Assembly (NCBI GenBank): GCA_036562635.1
Contig: DATCJU010000067.1
Location: 1-13,743 of the forward strand
Direction: 5' to 3'
Origin: DATCJU01 sp036562635
GTDB lineage: Bacteria > Actinomycetota > Actinomycetes > Mycobacteriales > Pseudonocardiaceae
DNA length: 13,743 nucleotides
Positions within the stretch are counted from its first letter, which is position 1. Every line of letters begins with the position of its first letter. A program made the position numbers and the translations under genes. Below the pieces are notes generated by a model. It did no database searches, was not told where the DNA came from, and saw nothing but the letters and a program-made list of their open reading frames with translations. Below are positions 6,721 through 13,743 of this stretch, piece by piece.

Positions 6721-7113
6721 ATGGAATCCCTGTTCCTCCCCCTGCTGCTCCTGATCCTGCTCGTACCGATGCTGCTGAGCGCGCGTCGGCAGAAGCGGCT
6801 CATGCAGGAGACGCAGCAGATGCAGAACTCGCTCACCGCGGGTGACCGGGTGATGACCCACTCCGGCCTGTACGGCACCGTGGTGAGCACCACCGACACC
6901 ACCATCGACCTCGAAGTGGCCCCTGGTGTCGTCACCACCTGGCTCAAGGCGGCGGTGCGGGAGAAGGTCCAGGAGGACCCCGACCTCACCGAGACCGACG
7001 AGGTCGAGGACACCACCGACGAGGCCGGGACCTCCCAGGCCGACACGGTGGTCGCCGAGACCGAGCAGGACGGCACCAGCGCGCGGACGGAGCAGAGCAA
7101 CACCCGCCGCTGA
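6721..7113 (+). CDS. yajC: Preprotein translocase subunit YajC
   Basis: YajC is the small membrane partner of SecDF, an accessory part of the Sec translocase. The 130-residue product has one N-terminal membrane helix (residues 3-20, LFLPLLLLILLVPMLLSA) and then the positive RRQKR stop-transfer cluster, which places the rest in the cytoplasm. The conserved core MQNSLTAGDRVMTHSGLYGTVVS and DLEVAPGVVTTWLKAAVRE follows. The last 45 residues are an acidic, Thr/Glu/Asp-rich tail that looks disordered. ATG 6721 has GGAGA about 9 bases upstream and starts directly before the helix. An in-frame GTG at 6688 would add 11 residues. secD follows after a 171-base gap, unusually wide for partners that act together. 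Confidence 0.93.
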   Translation: MESLFLPLLLLILLVPMLLSARRQKRLMQETQQMQNSLTAGDRVMTHSGLYGTVVSTTDTTIDLEVAPGVVTTWLKAAVREKVQEDPDLTETDEVEDTTDEAGTSQADTVVAETEQDGTSARTEQSNTRR

Positions 7114-7144
7114 GCGCAGCGGAACCGACCGAACAGCGCCCGTC

Positions 7145-7158
7145 GTGCCCCGGGGCAC
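7145..7158. other. 14-base perfect palindrome in the yajC-secD gap
   Basis: GTGCCCCGGGGCAC reads the same on both strands with no spacer. It lies 31 bases after the yajC stop and 126 before the secD start. Having no loop, it is a poor RNA hairpin and a better candidate for binding by a dimeric DNA-binding protein. No regulator is identified, and chance occurrence in GC-rich DNA is possible. Confidence 0.35.
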
Positions 7159-7179
7159 ACGGGTCTTACAGAACAACCG

Positions 7180-7249
7180 GTACGCTGCGCCCCCGCCCGC
7201 CCAGTGTGCAGACTGGGCGGGCAGGGCGCCCGCATGCAGCGAGGCGTAC
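7180..7249 (+). promoter_or_regulatory. Structured leader stem-loop upstream of secD
   Basis: An inner stem pairs GCCCGCCCAGT (7195-7205) with ACTGGGCGGGC (7212-7222), 11 perfect bp around a 6-base loop. It is extended by 7191-7193 with 7224-7226 across a C-A mismatch. An outer helix pairs 7180-7186 with 7243-7249 (one G-U), plus 7188-7190 with 7239-7241. Bases 7178-7184 (CGGTACG) can instead pair with 7279-7285 (CGTACCG), which reaches the secD GTG. No T-run follows, so it is not a typical terminator. A cis-acting RNA controlling secDF expression is possible, but unproven. Confidence 0.4.
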
Positions 7250-7284
7250 GGGACCAACATGTCGTTTGAGGAGACGGACGTACC

Positions 7285-9039
7285 GTGGCACCCCCGGCCG
7301 GGCACATCCGCCCAGGGCGATACCTGGCGGCCTTCGCCCTGATCGTCGCGTTGCTGTACTCGTTGGTGTTCTTCACCGGGGACGGCAAACCCACCCCGAA
7401 GCTGGGCATCGACCTGCAGGGGGGCACCCGGGTGACGCTCACCGCGCGGACACCCGATGGACAGCAGCCCTCCCGGGAAGCGCTCAACCAGGCCAAGGCC
7501 ATCATCGAGCAGCGGGTGAACGGCCTGGGCGTGAGCGGTGCCGAGGTCGTGCTCGACGGCTCCAACCTGGTCATCACCGTTCCGGGTGAGGACGGTGAGC
7601 AGGCCAAGAGCCTCGGCCGTACCGCGGAGGTGAACTTCCGCAAGGTGCTGGCGGCGGTGCCCAACCAGCCGACCACCCCGTCCACGTCCACCTCGCCGGC
7701 CGCCCCGTCGAACAGCGAACAGCCCAGCTCGGCGCCCACCAGCGCCCCGGCGTCCGACGCCAACGCCCCGGCGTCCGCCGAGCCCAGCTCCCCGGCGCCC
7801 CAGGGGCGGCCCGCGCCGGCGGCCGAGCAGCAGCCGGCCCAGGCCCCGACCACCACCGCGCAGCCGGCGCCGGAGAACACCACCCCGGCCCCGGCTCCCT
7901 CCGGTGACGGTTCGGTCGACGCCGAGGTCGCGGAGGAGATCCGGAAGGCGAAGGAACTGCGGCAGAGCACCGACCCGATGGTGCAGCAGCAGGCCCTGGC
8001 CGAGCTGGACTGCTCCGCCACGGACCCGCTGATGGGCAACGACGACCCGAACCTGCCGCTGGTGACCTGCGCCGAGGACGGCAGCGAGAAGTACATCCTC
8101 GACAAGGTCTTCCTGCCCGGCCGCGAGGTCTCCTCGGCCAACGCGGTGACCGCGCCGAACAGCCCCGGCTTCATCGTCCAGCTGGACTTCAAGAGCGAGG
8201 GCGCCCGCATCTGGGGCGACTTCACCTCGGCCAACGTGGGTGAGCGGGCCGCGTTCGTGCTGGACACCAAGGTGGTGTCCGCGCCGACGATCAACGAGCC
8301 GATCCTGGGCGGCACCACCCAGATCACCGGTCAGTTCAGCCAGTCCGCGGCCCAGGAACTGGCCAACGTGCTCCGGTACGGTGCGCTGCCGCTGTCCTTC
8401 ACCTCGTCGAACGCCGAGACCGTCTCGGCCACCCTGGGTCTGGCCTCGCTCAAGGCGGGCCTGATCGCCGGTGGTATCGGCCTGCTGGCCGTGGCCATCT
8501 ACTGCCTGTTCTACTACCGGGCACTGGGCGTGCTGACCATCCTGTCCCTGGCTCTGTCCGGCGTGGTGGTCTACGCGGTCCTGGTGCTGCTGGGCCGCTG
8601 GGTCGGCTTCACCCTGGACCTGGCCGGTGTGGCCGGTTTCGTGGTGTCGATCGGTATCACCGCGGACTCGTTCATCGTGTTCTTCGAACGCCTCAAGGAC
8701 GAGGTCTACGAGGGACGCACCTTCCGCTCGGCGGTGCCGCGGGCCTGGGTGCGGGCACGGCGCACCATCCTGTCCGCCGACACGGTGAGCTTCCTGGCCG
8801 CCGCGGTGCTGTACGTGCTCGCGATCGGTGAGGTCAAGGGCTTCGCGTTCACCCTCGGTATGTCCACCGTGCTGGACCTGATCGTGGTGTTCCTGGTCAC
8901 CCACCCGCTGGTGGCGATCGCCTCGAAGTCCAAGTTCCTGTCCCGGCCGGGCCTGTCCGGTCTCGGCGCGATGCAGCGCATCGGCGCCGCACGGCGTGCC
9001 GCCCGTGCCACTTCGACCGCGGCCGTGAAGGAGGCCTGA
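7285..9039 (+). CDS. secD: Protein translocase subunit SecD
   Basis: SecD works with SecF in the membrane, using the proton gradient to help pull secreted proteins through SecYEG. The 584-residue product has membrane helix 1 (about residues 13-30), the conserved LGIDLQGGTRVTL (40-52), and a first extracytoplasmic segment with AIIEQRVNGLGVSGAEVV. A low-complexity Pro/Ala/Ser/Thr linker follows (about 125-206), then the rest of the extracytoplasmic domain (DKVFLPGREVSSANAV). Five further membrane helices lie between about 390 and 550. The last block includes GITADSFIVFFERLKDE, with the membrane Asp of the SecD D5 motif, and RRTILSADTVSFLAA. GTG 7285 has GAGGAG (7268-7273) 11 bases upstream. A structured leader lies ahead, and secF starts 1 base after the stop. 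Confidence 0.97.
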   Translation: MAPPAGHIRPGRYLAAFALIVALLYSLVFFTGDGKPTPKLGIDLQGGTRVTLTARTPDGQQPSREALNQAKAIIEQRVNGLGVSGAEVVLDGSNLVITVPGEDGEQAKSLGRTAEVNFRKVLAAVPNQPTTPSTSTSPAAPSNSEQPSSAPTSAPASDANAPASAEPSSPAPQGRPAPAAEQQPAQAPTTTAQPAPENTTPAPAPSGDGSVDAEVAEEIRKAKELRQSTDPMVQQQALAELDCSATDPLMGNDDPNLPLVTCAEDGSEKYILDKVFLPGREVSSANAVTAPNSPGFIVQLDFKSEGARIWGDFTSANVGERAAFVLDTKVVSAPTINEPILGGTTQITGQFSQSAAQELANVLRYGALPLSFTSSNAETVSATLGLASLKAGLIAGGIGLLAVAIYCLFYYRALGVLTILSLALSGVVVYAVLVLLGRWVGFTLDLAGVAGFVVSIGITADSFIVFFERLKDEVYEGRTFRSAVPRAWVRARRTILSADTVSFLAAAVLYVLAIGEVKGFAFTLGMSTVLDLIVVFLVTHPLVAIASKSKFLSRPGLSGLGAMQRIGAARRAARATSTAAVKEA

Positions 9040-9040
9040 C

Positions 9041-10261
9041 GTGGTGAGCACCCCAGCTGCTCCGACCGGTGAGCTGGAGCGCAAGCAGGGCTTCTTCGCC
9101 CGCCTCTACAGCGGGAACGGGGCCATCGACTTTGTCGGCAAGCGCAAGCGGTGGTACATCGCCTTCGGCTTGCTGGTGGTCTTCTGTCTGGGCGGGATCG
9201 CCTTCCGTGGGTTCAACCTGGGTATTGACTTCGTGGGCGGTACCCGGATCCAGATGCCGGCGGTCAGCGCCAGCGGCCAGGCCATCGACACCGACGAGGT
9301 GAAGAAGGTCTTCGAGGAGACCCTGGACAAGCCGGTGGCCTCGGTGCAGACCGTCGGTTCCGGGGACGCCGCGAGCATCCTGGTCCGTACCGAGACGCTG
9401 AACACCCAGGAGACGACCCAGATCAAGGACGCGCTGTTCGACCGGTTCCAGCCGGGCCGCGACGGCCAGCCGGACGCGGCGTCGATCAGCGACAGCGCGG
9501 TGAGCGCCTCCTGGGGTGGGGAGATCACCAGGCAGGCCGCGATCGCCCTGGTGGTGTTCATGGTCCTGGTGACCCTGTTCCTCGCCCTGTACTTCGAGAA
9601 GTGGATGGCGCTCGCCGCGATGATCGCGCTGCTGCACGACGTCGTGGTCACCGCCGGTGTGTACGCGTGGGTTGGTTTCGAGGTCACCCCGGCGACCGTG
9701 ATCGGCCTGCTGACCATCCTCGGCTTCTCGCTGTACGACACGGTCGTGGTGTTCGACAAGGTCAAGGAGAACACCCGGGGCATCCTCAGCCTGAGCCGGC
9801 GCACCTACGCCGAGGCGGCCAACCTGGCGGTCAACCAGACCCTGATGCGGTCCATCAACACCTCGCTGATCGCGGTCCTGCCGCTGGTGGGTCTGTTGGT
9901 CATCGGTGCGGGTCTGCTCGGCGTGGGCACGCTCAAGGACCTGGCCCTGGTGCAGATGACCGGCATGATCGCCGGCACGCTCTCCTCGATCTGCCTGGCC
10001 ACCCCGCTGCTGGTCGACTTCAAGCTGCGTGACCCGGCCTACCAGAAGCAGGCCGCCCGGGTGGCGGCCCGCCGGGCCGGCCAGGGTCGGAAGGCGGCCG
10101 ACGAGGACGACCTGCCCGTCTCCGAGGAGGAGCTGGAGGCCGAGCTGCGTCGCGAGCAGGCCCTGGCCGCCGCCGCCAGCGTGCCCGCCCGCACGCCGCG
10201 GGGCACGCGGAGCCGACCGACCGGCCGGAGCGGACGCCCGACCGGGAAGCGTGGTCGGTGA
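9041..10261 (+). CDS. secF: Protein translocase subunit SecF
   Basis: SecF is the partner of SecD in the proton-driven accessory Sec complex. The 406-residue product shows helix 1 (about residues 38-55), then GIDFVGGTRIQM (61-72), an extracytoplasmic domain, and five more membrane helices between about 162 and 330. These contain LHDVVVTAGVYAWVGFEV and ILGFSLYDTVVVFDKVKEN, the family's RND-like motif with its Asp residues, and NQTLMRSINTSL. The C-terminal 70-odd residues are a cytoplasmic tail: a basic/acidic helix (SEEELEAELRREQALAAAA), then an Arg/Gly/Pro/Thr-rich end, longer than in many SecF proteins. GTG 9041 has GGAGG (9030-9034) six bases ahead. GTG 9044 is an equally spaced alternative. 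The stop overlaps apt. Confidence 0.97.
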   Translation: MVSTPAAPTGELERKQGFFARLYSGNGAIDFVGKRKRWYIAFGLLVVFCLGGIAFRGFNLGIDFVGGTRIQMPAVSASGQAIDTDEVKKVFEETLDKPVASVQTVGSGDAASILVRTETLNTQETTQIKDALFDRFQPGRDGQPDAASISDSAVSASWGGEITRQAAIALVVFMVLVTLFLALYFEKWMALAAMIALLHDVVVTAGVYAWVGFEVTPATVIGLLTILGFSLYDTVVVFDKVKENTRGILSLSRRTYAEAANLAVNQTLMRSINTSLIAVLPLVGLLVIGAGLLGVGTLKDLALVQMTGMIAGTLSSICLATPLLVDFKLRDPAYQKQAARVAARRAGQGRKAADEDDLPVSEEELEAELRREQALAAAASVPARTPRGTRSRPTGRSGRPTGKRGR

Positions 10262-10824
10262 CCGGGATGGCAGGCGAGGTGGCGGAGTCGGTGACCGGCG
10301 TGTTCTCCGGGGATCTGGAGTACGCGCGTGGCCTGATCCGGGAGATCCCGGACTTCCCGGAGCCCGGAGTGCTGTTCCGCGACATCAGCCCGGTGCTCGC
10401 CGACCCGCGCGGCTTCCGCGCCGTCGTCGACACCCTGGCCGCCCAGGCGGCCGAGGCCGATCTCGTGGTCGGGGTGGAGGCACGGGGCTTCCTGCTGGGG
10501 GCGGCGGTGGCCTACGCCCGCGGTGTGGGCGTGGTCGGTATCCGCAAGCCCGGCAAGCTCCCGGTGGTGGCGCATCGGGTGGAGTACACCCTGGAGTACG
10601 GCACGGCCACGCTGGAGCTCCCCGCGGACACCATCGAGGCCGGTCAGCGGGTGCTGGTGGTCGATGACGTACTGGCGACCGGGGGCACCGTGGCCGCCAC
10701 CTGCGAGCTGGTGCGACACGCGGGAGCCCAGGTGACCGGGGTGGCCGTGGTGCTGGAGCTGCTCGCCCTCGGTGGGCGGGAGCGCCTGGCACCCGAACGC
10801 GTGGACACGTTGTTCTCCTTCTGA
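10258..10824 (+). CDS. apt: Adenine phosphoribosyltransferase
   Basis: Apt converts adenine and PRPP to AMP in purine salvage, in the cytoplasm. The 188-residue product has the N-terminal IREIPDFPEPGVLFRDISPVLADP, the core VVGVEARGFLLGAAVAYARGVG, the flexible loop region KLPVVAHRVEYTLEYGT, and the PRPP-binding motif VLVVDDVLATGGT (residues 132-144). GTG 10258 overlaps the secF stop (GTGA) with GGGAAG about 8 bases ahead. ATG 10267 is a possible alternative that drops three residues. In M. tuberculosis, as I recall, a solute-binding lipoprotein gene separates secF from apt, but here the two overlap. A 13-bp hairpin 10 bases after the stop probably ends transcription, leaving rel to its own promoter. 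Confidence 0.96.
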   Translation: MTGMAGEVAESVTGVFSGDLEYARGLIREIPDFPEPGVLFRDISPVLADPRGFRAVVDTLAAQAAEADLVVGVEARGFLLGAAVAYARGVGVVGIRKPGKLPVVAHRVEYTLEYGTATLELPADTIEAGQRVLVVDDVLATGGTVAATCELVRHAGAQVTGVAVVLELLALGGRERLAPERVDTLFSF

Positions 10825-10833
10825 ACCGACCGC

Positions 10834-10872
10834 GGTGCGCCGGTCGTCCCCGGAGCGGGCGACCGGCGCACC
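10834..10872 (+). terminator. Terminator hairpin after apt
   Basis: GGTGCGCCGGTCG (10834-10846) and CGACCGGCGCACC (10860-10872) form a perfect 13-bp stem. Two C-G pairs and a G-U can extend it into the 13-base loop. It starts 10 bases after the apt stop. The 3' flank TGCGTGTT has no proper T-run, as is common for hairpin terminators in GC-rich actinobacteria. Confidence 0.65.
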
Positions 10873-10941
10873 TGCGTGTTCGGCCTGCCGTCCGCTCCCG
10901 GGCGAGGACACACCGCCGGTCGCCCCCACCTCTCGGAGGGT

Positions 10942-10947
10942 TATCCT
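10942..10947 (+). promoter_or_regulatory. Possible -10 element for rel
   Basis: TATCCT matches TANNNT and lies in the most A/T-rich part of the apt-rel gap (GTTATCCTCGATATCC), 85 bases before the rel start and after the apt hairpin. A -35 element is not evident at 16-18 bases upstream. The remaining gap holds only a small hairpin near rel. Confidence 0.3.
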
Positions 10948-10988
10948 CGATATCCGGGCCGCAGCAGTGGCTCGGAGGTCGACAGGCA

Positions 10989-11004
10989 GCCCGGTTTTCC
11001 GGGC
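10989..11004 (+). other. Small hairpin in the rel leader
   Basis: GCCCGG (10989-10994) and CCGGGC (10999-11004) form a perfect 6-bp stem closed by a TTTT loop, 28 bases before the rel GTG. The T-run is in the loop, not after the stem, so it is not a terminator. A leader element is possible, and chance cannot be excluded. Confidence 0.25.
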
Positions 11005-11032
11005 GCTAACCCCCGTCAGCCGGGAGCGTGCG

Positions 11033-13333
11033 GTGAGCCAGGACGTCGAACCCGTCATGACGACGCAGACCGGGCCTGCGCGCCAGCCATCGGCCACGCG
11101 CCGTGTCCGGGCCAGACTGGCCAGGAGGATCACCGCGCAGCGGGCCGCTCCGGTCAAGCAGGTGTTGGAGCCACTGGCCGCGGTGCACCGGGAGCTGCAC
11201 CCCAAGGCCGATCTGGCCCTGCTGCAGCGTGCCTACGACGTTGCCGAGGAGAAGCACCGCGGACAGCTCCGCAAGTCCGGCGACCCCTACATCACCCACC
11301 CGCTCGCCGTGGCGACGATCCTCGCCGAGCTGGGGATGGACACCACCACCCTGGTGGCCGCCCTGCTGCACGACACGATCGAGGACACCGACTACTCGCT
11401 GGAGCGGCTGCGCGAGGACTTCGGTGACGAGGTGGCCCATCTGGTCGACGGGGTCACCAAGCTGGACAAGGTGAAGCTGGGACCGGCCGCCGAGGCCGAG
11501 ACCATCCGCAAGATGGTCATCGCCATGGCCAGGGACCCACGGGTCCTGGTGATCAAGCTGGCGGACCGGTTGCACAACATGCGCACCATGCGCTTCCTGC
11601 CGCCGGAGAAACAGGCCCGCAAGGCGCGGGAGACCCTGGAGGTGCTGGCGCCGCTGGCCCACCGGCTGGGGATGGCCACGGTCAAGTGGGAGCTGGAGGA
11701 CCTGGCGTTCGCCATCCTGCAGCCGAAGAAGTACGACGAGATCGTCCGGCTGGTGGCCAAGCGTGCCCCCTCACGGGACACCTACCTGCGGCGGGTGCTG
11801 GCCGAGCTGTCCAAGCAGCTGGACGAGGCCAAGATCAACGCCAAGGTCGAGGGTCGGCCCAAGCACTACTACTCGATCCACCAGAAGATGATCGTGCGGG
11901 GCCGGGACTTCGACGACATCCATGACCTGGTCGGGGTGCGGATCCTGGTCGACGAGGTGCGGGACTGCTACGCGGCGATGGGCGTGGTCCACGCCCTGTG
12001 GCAGCCGATGCCGGGGCGGTTCAAGGACTACATCGCCCAGCCGCGGTTCGGGGTGTACCAGTCGCTGCACACCACGGTGATCGGGCCGGACGGCAAGCCG
12101 CTCGAGGTGCAGATCCGCACCCACGAGATGCACCGCACCGCCGAGTACGGCATCGCCGCGCACTGGCGGTACAAGGAGACCAAGGGCACCCATAAGGGGC
12201 AGACCGTCGAGATCGACGAGATGGCCTGGATGCGGCAGCTGCTCGACTGGCAGCGGGAGGCGGCCGACCCGGGGGAGTTCCTGGAGTCGCTGCGCTACGA
12301 CCTGGCCACCCGGGAGATCTTCGTCTTCACCCCCAAGGGTGATGTCATCACGCTGCCCGCGGGATCCACGCCGGTGGACTTCGCCTACGCGGTGCACACC
12401 GAGGTCGGACACCGGTGCATCGGCGCCCGGGTCAACGGCCGGCTGGTGGCGCTGGAGCGCAAGCTGGAGAACGGTGAGGTCGTCGAGATCTTCACCTCCA
12501 AGGCCGAGGGCGCCGGACCCAGTCGGGACTGGCTCTCCTTCGTCGCCTCGCCGCGGGCCAAGGCCAAGATCAAGCACTGGTTCGCCAAGGAACGCCGCGA
12601 GGAGGCGATCGAGGCGGGTAAGGAGGCCATCGCCCGGGAGGTGCGGCGGATCGGTCTCCCGCTGCAGCGCCTGGTCTCCGCCGACTCGGTGGCCGCCCTG
12701 GCCCGGGAACTGCGTTACCCGGACGTCAGCACCCTGTACGCGGCGGTGGGGGAGGGGCACCTCTCCGCACGGCACGTGGTGCAGCGCTGGGTGGCCGTGC
12801 TGGGCGGGGAGGAGCACGCCGAGGAGGAGCTGGCGGAACGGTCCACCCCCTCCACGGTGCGGCGCCGCCGCAACATCGGAGACGCCGGTGTGGTGGTCAA
12901 GGGCACCAGCGACGTGTGGGTCAAGCTGGCCCGTTGCTGCACACCCGTCCCCGGTGACGAGATCCTCGGTTTCGTCACCCGCGGCGGCGGGGTGAGCGTG
13001 CACCGCACCGACTGCACCAACGCCGACCAACTGCGGGCCACCCCGGAGCGGCTGGTCGAGGTGGAGTGGGCGCCGTCGGCGTCATCGGTGTTCCTGGTGG
13101 CCATCCAGGTGGAGGCGCTGGACCGACACCGCCTGCTGTCGGACATCACCAAGGTGCTGGCCGACGAGAAGGTGAACATCCTGTCCGCCTCGGTCACCAC
13201 CTCGCGCGACCGGGTGGCCGTGAGCCGGTTCACCTTCGAGATGGGCGACCCCAAGCACCTGGGGCACGTACTCAAGGCCGTGCGCAACGTCGAGGGCGTC
13301 TACGACGTCTACCGGGTCACCTCGGCGTCCTGA
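11033..13333 (+). CDS. rel: Bifunctional (p)ppGpp synthetase/hydrolase Rel
   Basis: This is a long RSH protein of 766 residues that makes and degrades the alarmone (p)ppGpp in the stringent response. Domains in order: the HD hydrolase, with His89, His113-Asp114 (ALLHDTIEDT) and Asp178 (KLADRLHNMRT); the synthetase, with GRPKHYYSIHQKM, RFKD at 329-332, GVYQSLHTTV and EYGIAAHWRYK; TGS (FVFTPKGDVITLPAGSTPVDFAY); a helical region; a Cys-rich segment (ARCCTPVPGDEI, HRTDCTN); and a C-terminal ACT domain (VFLVAIQVEALDRHRLLSD). RFKD, not the acidic EXDD of E. coli RelA, together with the intact HD, marks a bifunctional enzyme. GTG 11033 has GGGAG 6 bases ahead. ATG 11057 is an alternative. The frame is open further upstream, but that part overlaps apt and its terminator and lacks homology. 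Confidence 0.97.
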   Translation: MSQDVEPVMTTQTGPARQPSATRRVRARLARRITAQRAAPVKQVLEPLAAVHRELHPKADLALLQRAYDVAEEKHRGQLRKSGDPYITHPLAVATILAELGMDTTTLVAALLHDTIEDTDYSLERLREDFGDEVAHLVDGVTKLDKVKLGPAAEAETIRKMVIAMARDPRVLVIKLADRLHNMRTMRFLPPEKQARKARETLEVLAPLAHRLGMATVKWELEDLAFAILQPKKYDEIVRLVAKRAPSRDTYLRRVLAELSKQLDEAKINAKVEGRPKHYYSIHQKMIVRGRDFDDIHDLVGVRILVDEVRDCYAAMGVVHALWQPMPGRFKDYIAQPRFGVYQSLHTTVIGPDGKPLEVQIRTHEMHRTAEYGIAAHWRYKETKGTHKGQTVEIDEMAWMRQLLDWQREAADPGEFLESLRYDLATREIFVFTPKGDVITLPAGSTPVDFAYAVHTEVGHRCIGARVNGRLVALERKLENGEVVEIFTSKAEGAGPSRDWLSFVASPRAKAKIKHWFAKERREEAIEAGKEAIAREVRRIGLPLQRLVSADSVAALARELRYPDVSTLYAAVGEGHLSARHVVQRWVAVLGGEEHAEEELAERSTPSTVRRRRNIGDAGVVVKGTSDVWVKLARCCTPVPGDEILGFVTRGGGVSVHRTDCTNADQLRATPERLVEVEWAPSASSVFLVAIQVEALDRHRLLSDITKVLADEKVNILSASVTTSRDRVAVSRFTFEMGDPKHLGHVLKAVRNVEGVYDVYRVTSAS

Positions 13334-13360
13334 CGCGATCCTTGACTTGAGGCTCCTTCC

Positions 13361-13383
13361 GGGGCCGTCGCGGGGACGGCCCC
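13361..13383 (+). terminator. Terminator hairpin after rel
   Basis: GGGGCCGTC (13361-13369) and GACGGCCCC (13375-13383) make a perfect 9-bp stem with a 5-base loop, 27 bases after the rel stop, followed by CTCCT. It is placed to end rel transcription before the convergent isomerase gene. Confidence 0.65.
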
Positions 13384-13448
13384 CTCCTGCAACCGGGCCT
13401 GTGCGTTCCACGGGTCCGCGCGTGCCGCAGGGAATGCGGGAGACGACT

Positions 13449-13490
13449 CCGGCCGGGTGAGCGCCGTGGCAGTGGCACCCACCCGGCCGG
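13449..13490 (-). terminator. Terminator hairpin after the peptidyl-prolyl isomerase gene
   Basis: Bases 13449-13459 and 13480-13490 pair perfectly over 11 bp (core GGCCGGGTG/CACCCGGCC) around a 20-base loop that has further short pairing. It begins 21 bases beyond the minus-strand stop, so it probably ends that gene. No T-run is present on the minus strand. Confidence 0.5.
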
Positions 13491-13511
13491 GCGGTCACAG
13501 GGGTGTTCGGG

Positions 13512-13743
13512 TCAGCCGACGACGGCCTTGGTGATCCGCACCTCGGTGAGGGGAGCGCCGTCCTCCGCACCACCGTACTCACCGGGCTCGACCCCGGCGC
13601 GGGCCACCTCGTCGACGACCTTCAGGCCCTCCTCGCCGACCGTGCCGAACACGGTGTAGTTCGGCGGCAGCTGGGCGTTGCCGTAGACGATGAAGAACTG
13701 GCTGCCGTTGGTGTTCGGGCCGCTGTTGGCCATCGCCAGGTAG
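13512..13743 (-). CDS. Peptidyl-prolyl cis-trans isomerase (cyclophilin type), C-terminal part
   Basis: The last 76 residues of a minus-strand cyclophilin are visible; the gene begins beyond the window edge. Cyclophilins catalyse cis-trans isomerisation at proline bonds to assist protein folding. The fragment opens with YLAMANSGPNTNGSQFFI, the signature region lining the proline pocket (with the catalytic-face Gln and Phe). It continues with PPNYTVFGTV, the next conserved strand, and VVDEVARAGVEPG. It ends with EVRITKAVVG, a typical last strand. An internal ATG at 13733 is not a real start, since the conserved motif runs across it. Position and orientation next to rel match the ppi gene adjoining rel in M. 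tuberculosis. Whether this copy has a secretion signal or membrane anchor cannot be seen. Confidence 0.93.
   Translation of the reverse strand, partial: YLAMANSGPNTNGSQFFIVYGNAQLPPNYTVFGTVGEEGLKVVDEVARAGVEPGEYGGAEDGAPLTEVRITKAVVG

Noticed and set aside
7145..7342. Possible short leader peptide before secD (GTG 7145 frame, containing an AGRAPACS stretch), since arrest peptides upstream of secDF with RAP-type motifs have been reported in actinobacteria
   Set aside because: The frame lacks any hydrophobic or signal-like segment, runs past the secD start, has no good ribosome binding site, and continues an open shadow frame from inside yajC. The motif match is too short to count.
7657..7902. Link between YebC (a possible translation factor for proline-rich stretches) and the proline-rich SecD linker in the same region
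   Set aside because: The linker has many single prolines but no consecutive prolines, and the two genes are in separate transcription units, so there is no specific support.
10772..11032. N-terminal extension of Rel back into apt
   Set aside because: The frame is open, but it overlaps the end of apt and the apt terminator hairpin, and Rel homology begins only after GTG 11033, which has a suitable ribosome binding site.

Overview
The window is 13.7 kb of high-GC chromosomal DNA from an actinobacterium. Evidence for this is strong G/C bias at third codon positions, mostly GTG start codons (10 of the 14 starts visible), many 4-base ATGA/GTGA stop-start overlaps, and gene order. The order pdxT-yebC-(variable genes)-ruvC-ruvA-ruvB-yajC-secD-secF-apt-rel, with a convergent cyclophilin-type peptidyl-prolyl isomerase at the end, follows the order I recall for Mycobacterium tuberculosis around Rv2604c-Rv2582. 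The long Rel and the actinobacterial-style YebC and RuvC sequences fit Pseudonocardiales or a relative, but I cannot fix a genus from sequence alone.

Layout. 1-754: the end of azlC and all of azlD, a branched-chain amino acid exporter pair. 956-2404: pdxT (glutaminase subunit of pyridoxal phosphate synthase) and yebC/pmpR, closed by a strong hairpin terminator. 2610-4146: a compact three-gene cassette of two tandem paralogous DUF4262-type proteins of unknown function and a GNAT acetyltransferase, all joined by stop-start overlaps. 4247-6609: a perfect actinobacterial LexA (SOS) box followed by ruvC-ruvA-ruvB, the Holliday-junction branch migration and resolution machine. 6638-10824: yajC, then a structured 171-base leader, then secD-secF (accessory Sec translocase) overlapping apt (adenine salvage), closed by a hairpin. 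11033-13333: a bifunctional (p)ppGpp synthetase/hydrolase rel with its own leader. 13512-13743: the C-terminal end of a minus-strand peptidyl-prolyl isomerase. rel and the isomerase converge, each with its own terminator-like hairpin.

Most of the window is conserved housekeeping. The least explained parts are the DUF4262-DUF4262-GNAT cassette in the yebC-ruvC interval and the secD leader. In that leader a 14-base perfect palindrome is followed by a long stem-loop, and one arm of the stem-loop can alternatively pair with the secD start region. The clearest regulatory site is the LexA box before ruvC. No mobile element, CRISPR array, tRNA or rRNA was seen, and no gene-free stretch exceeds about 210 bases.
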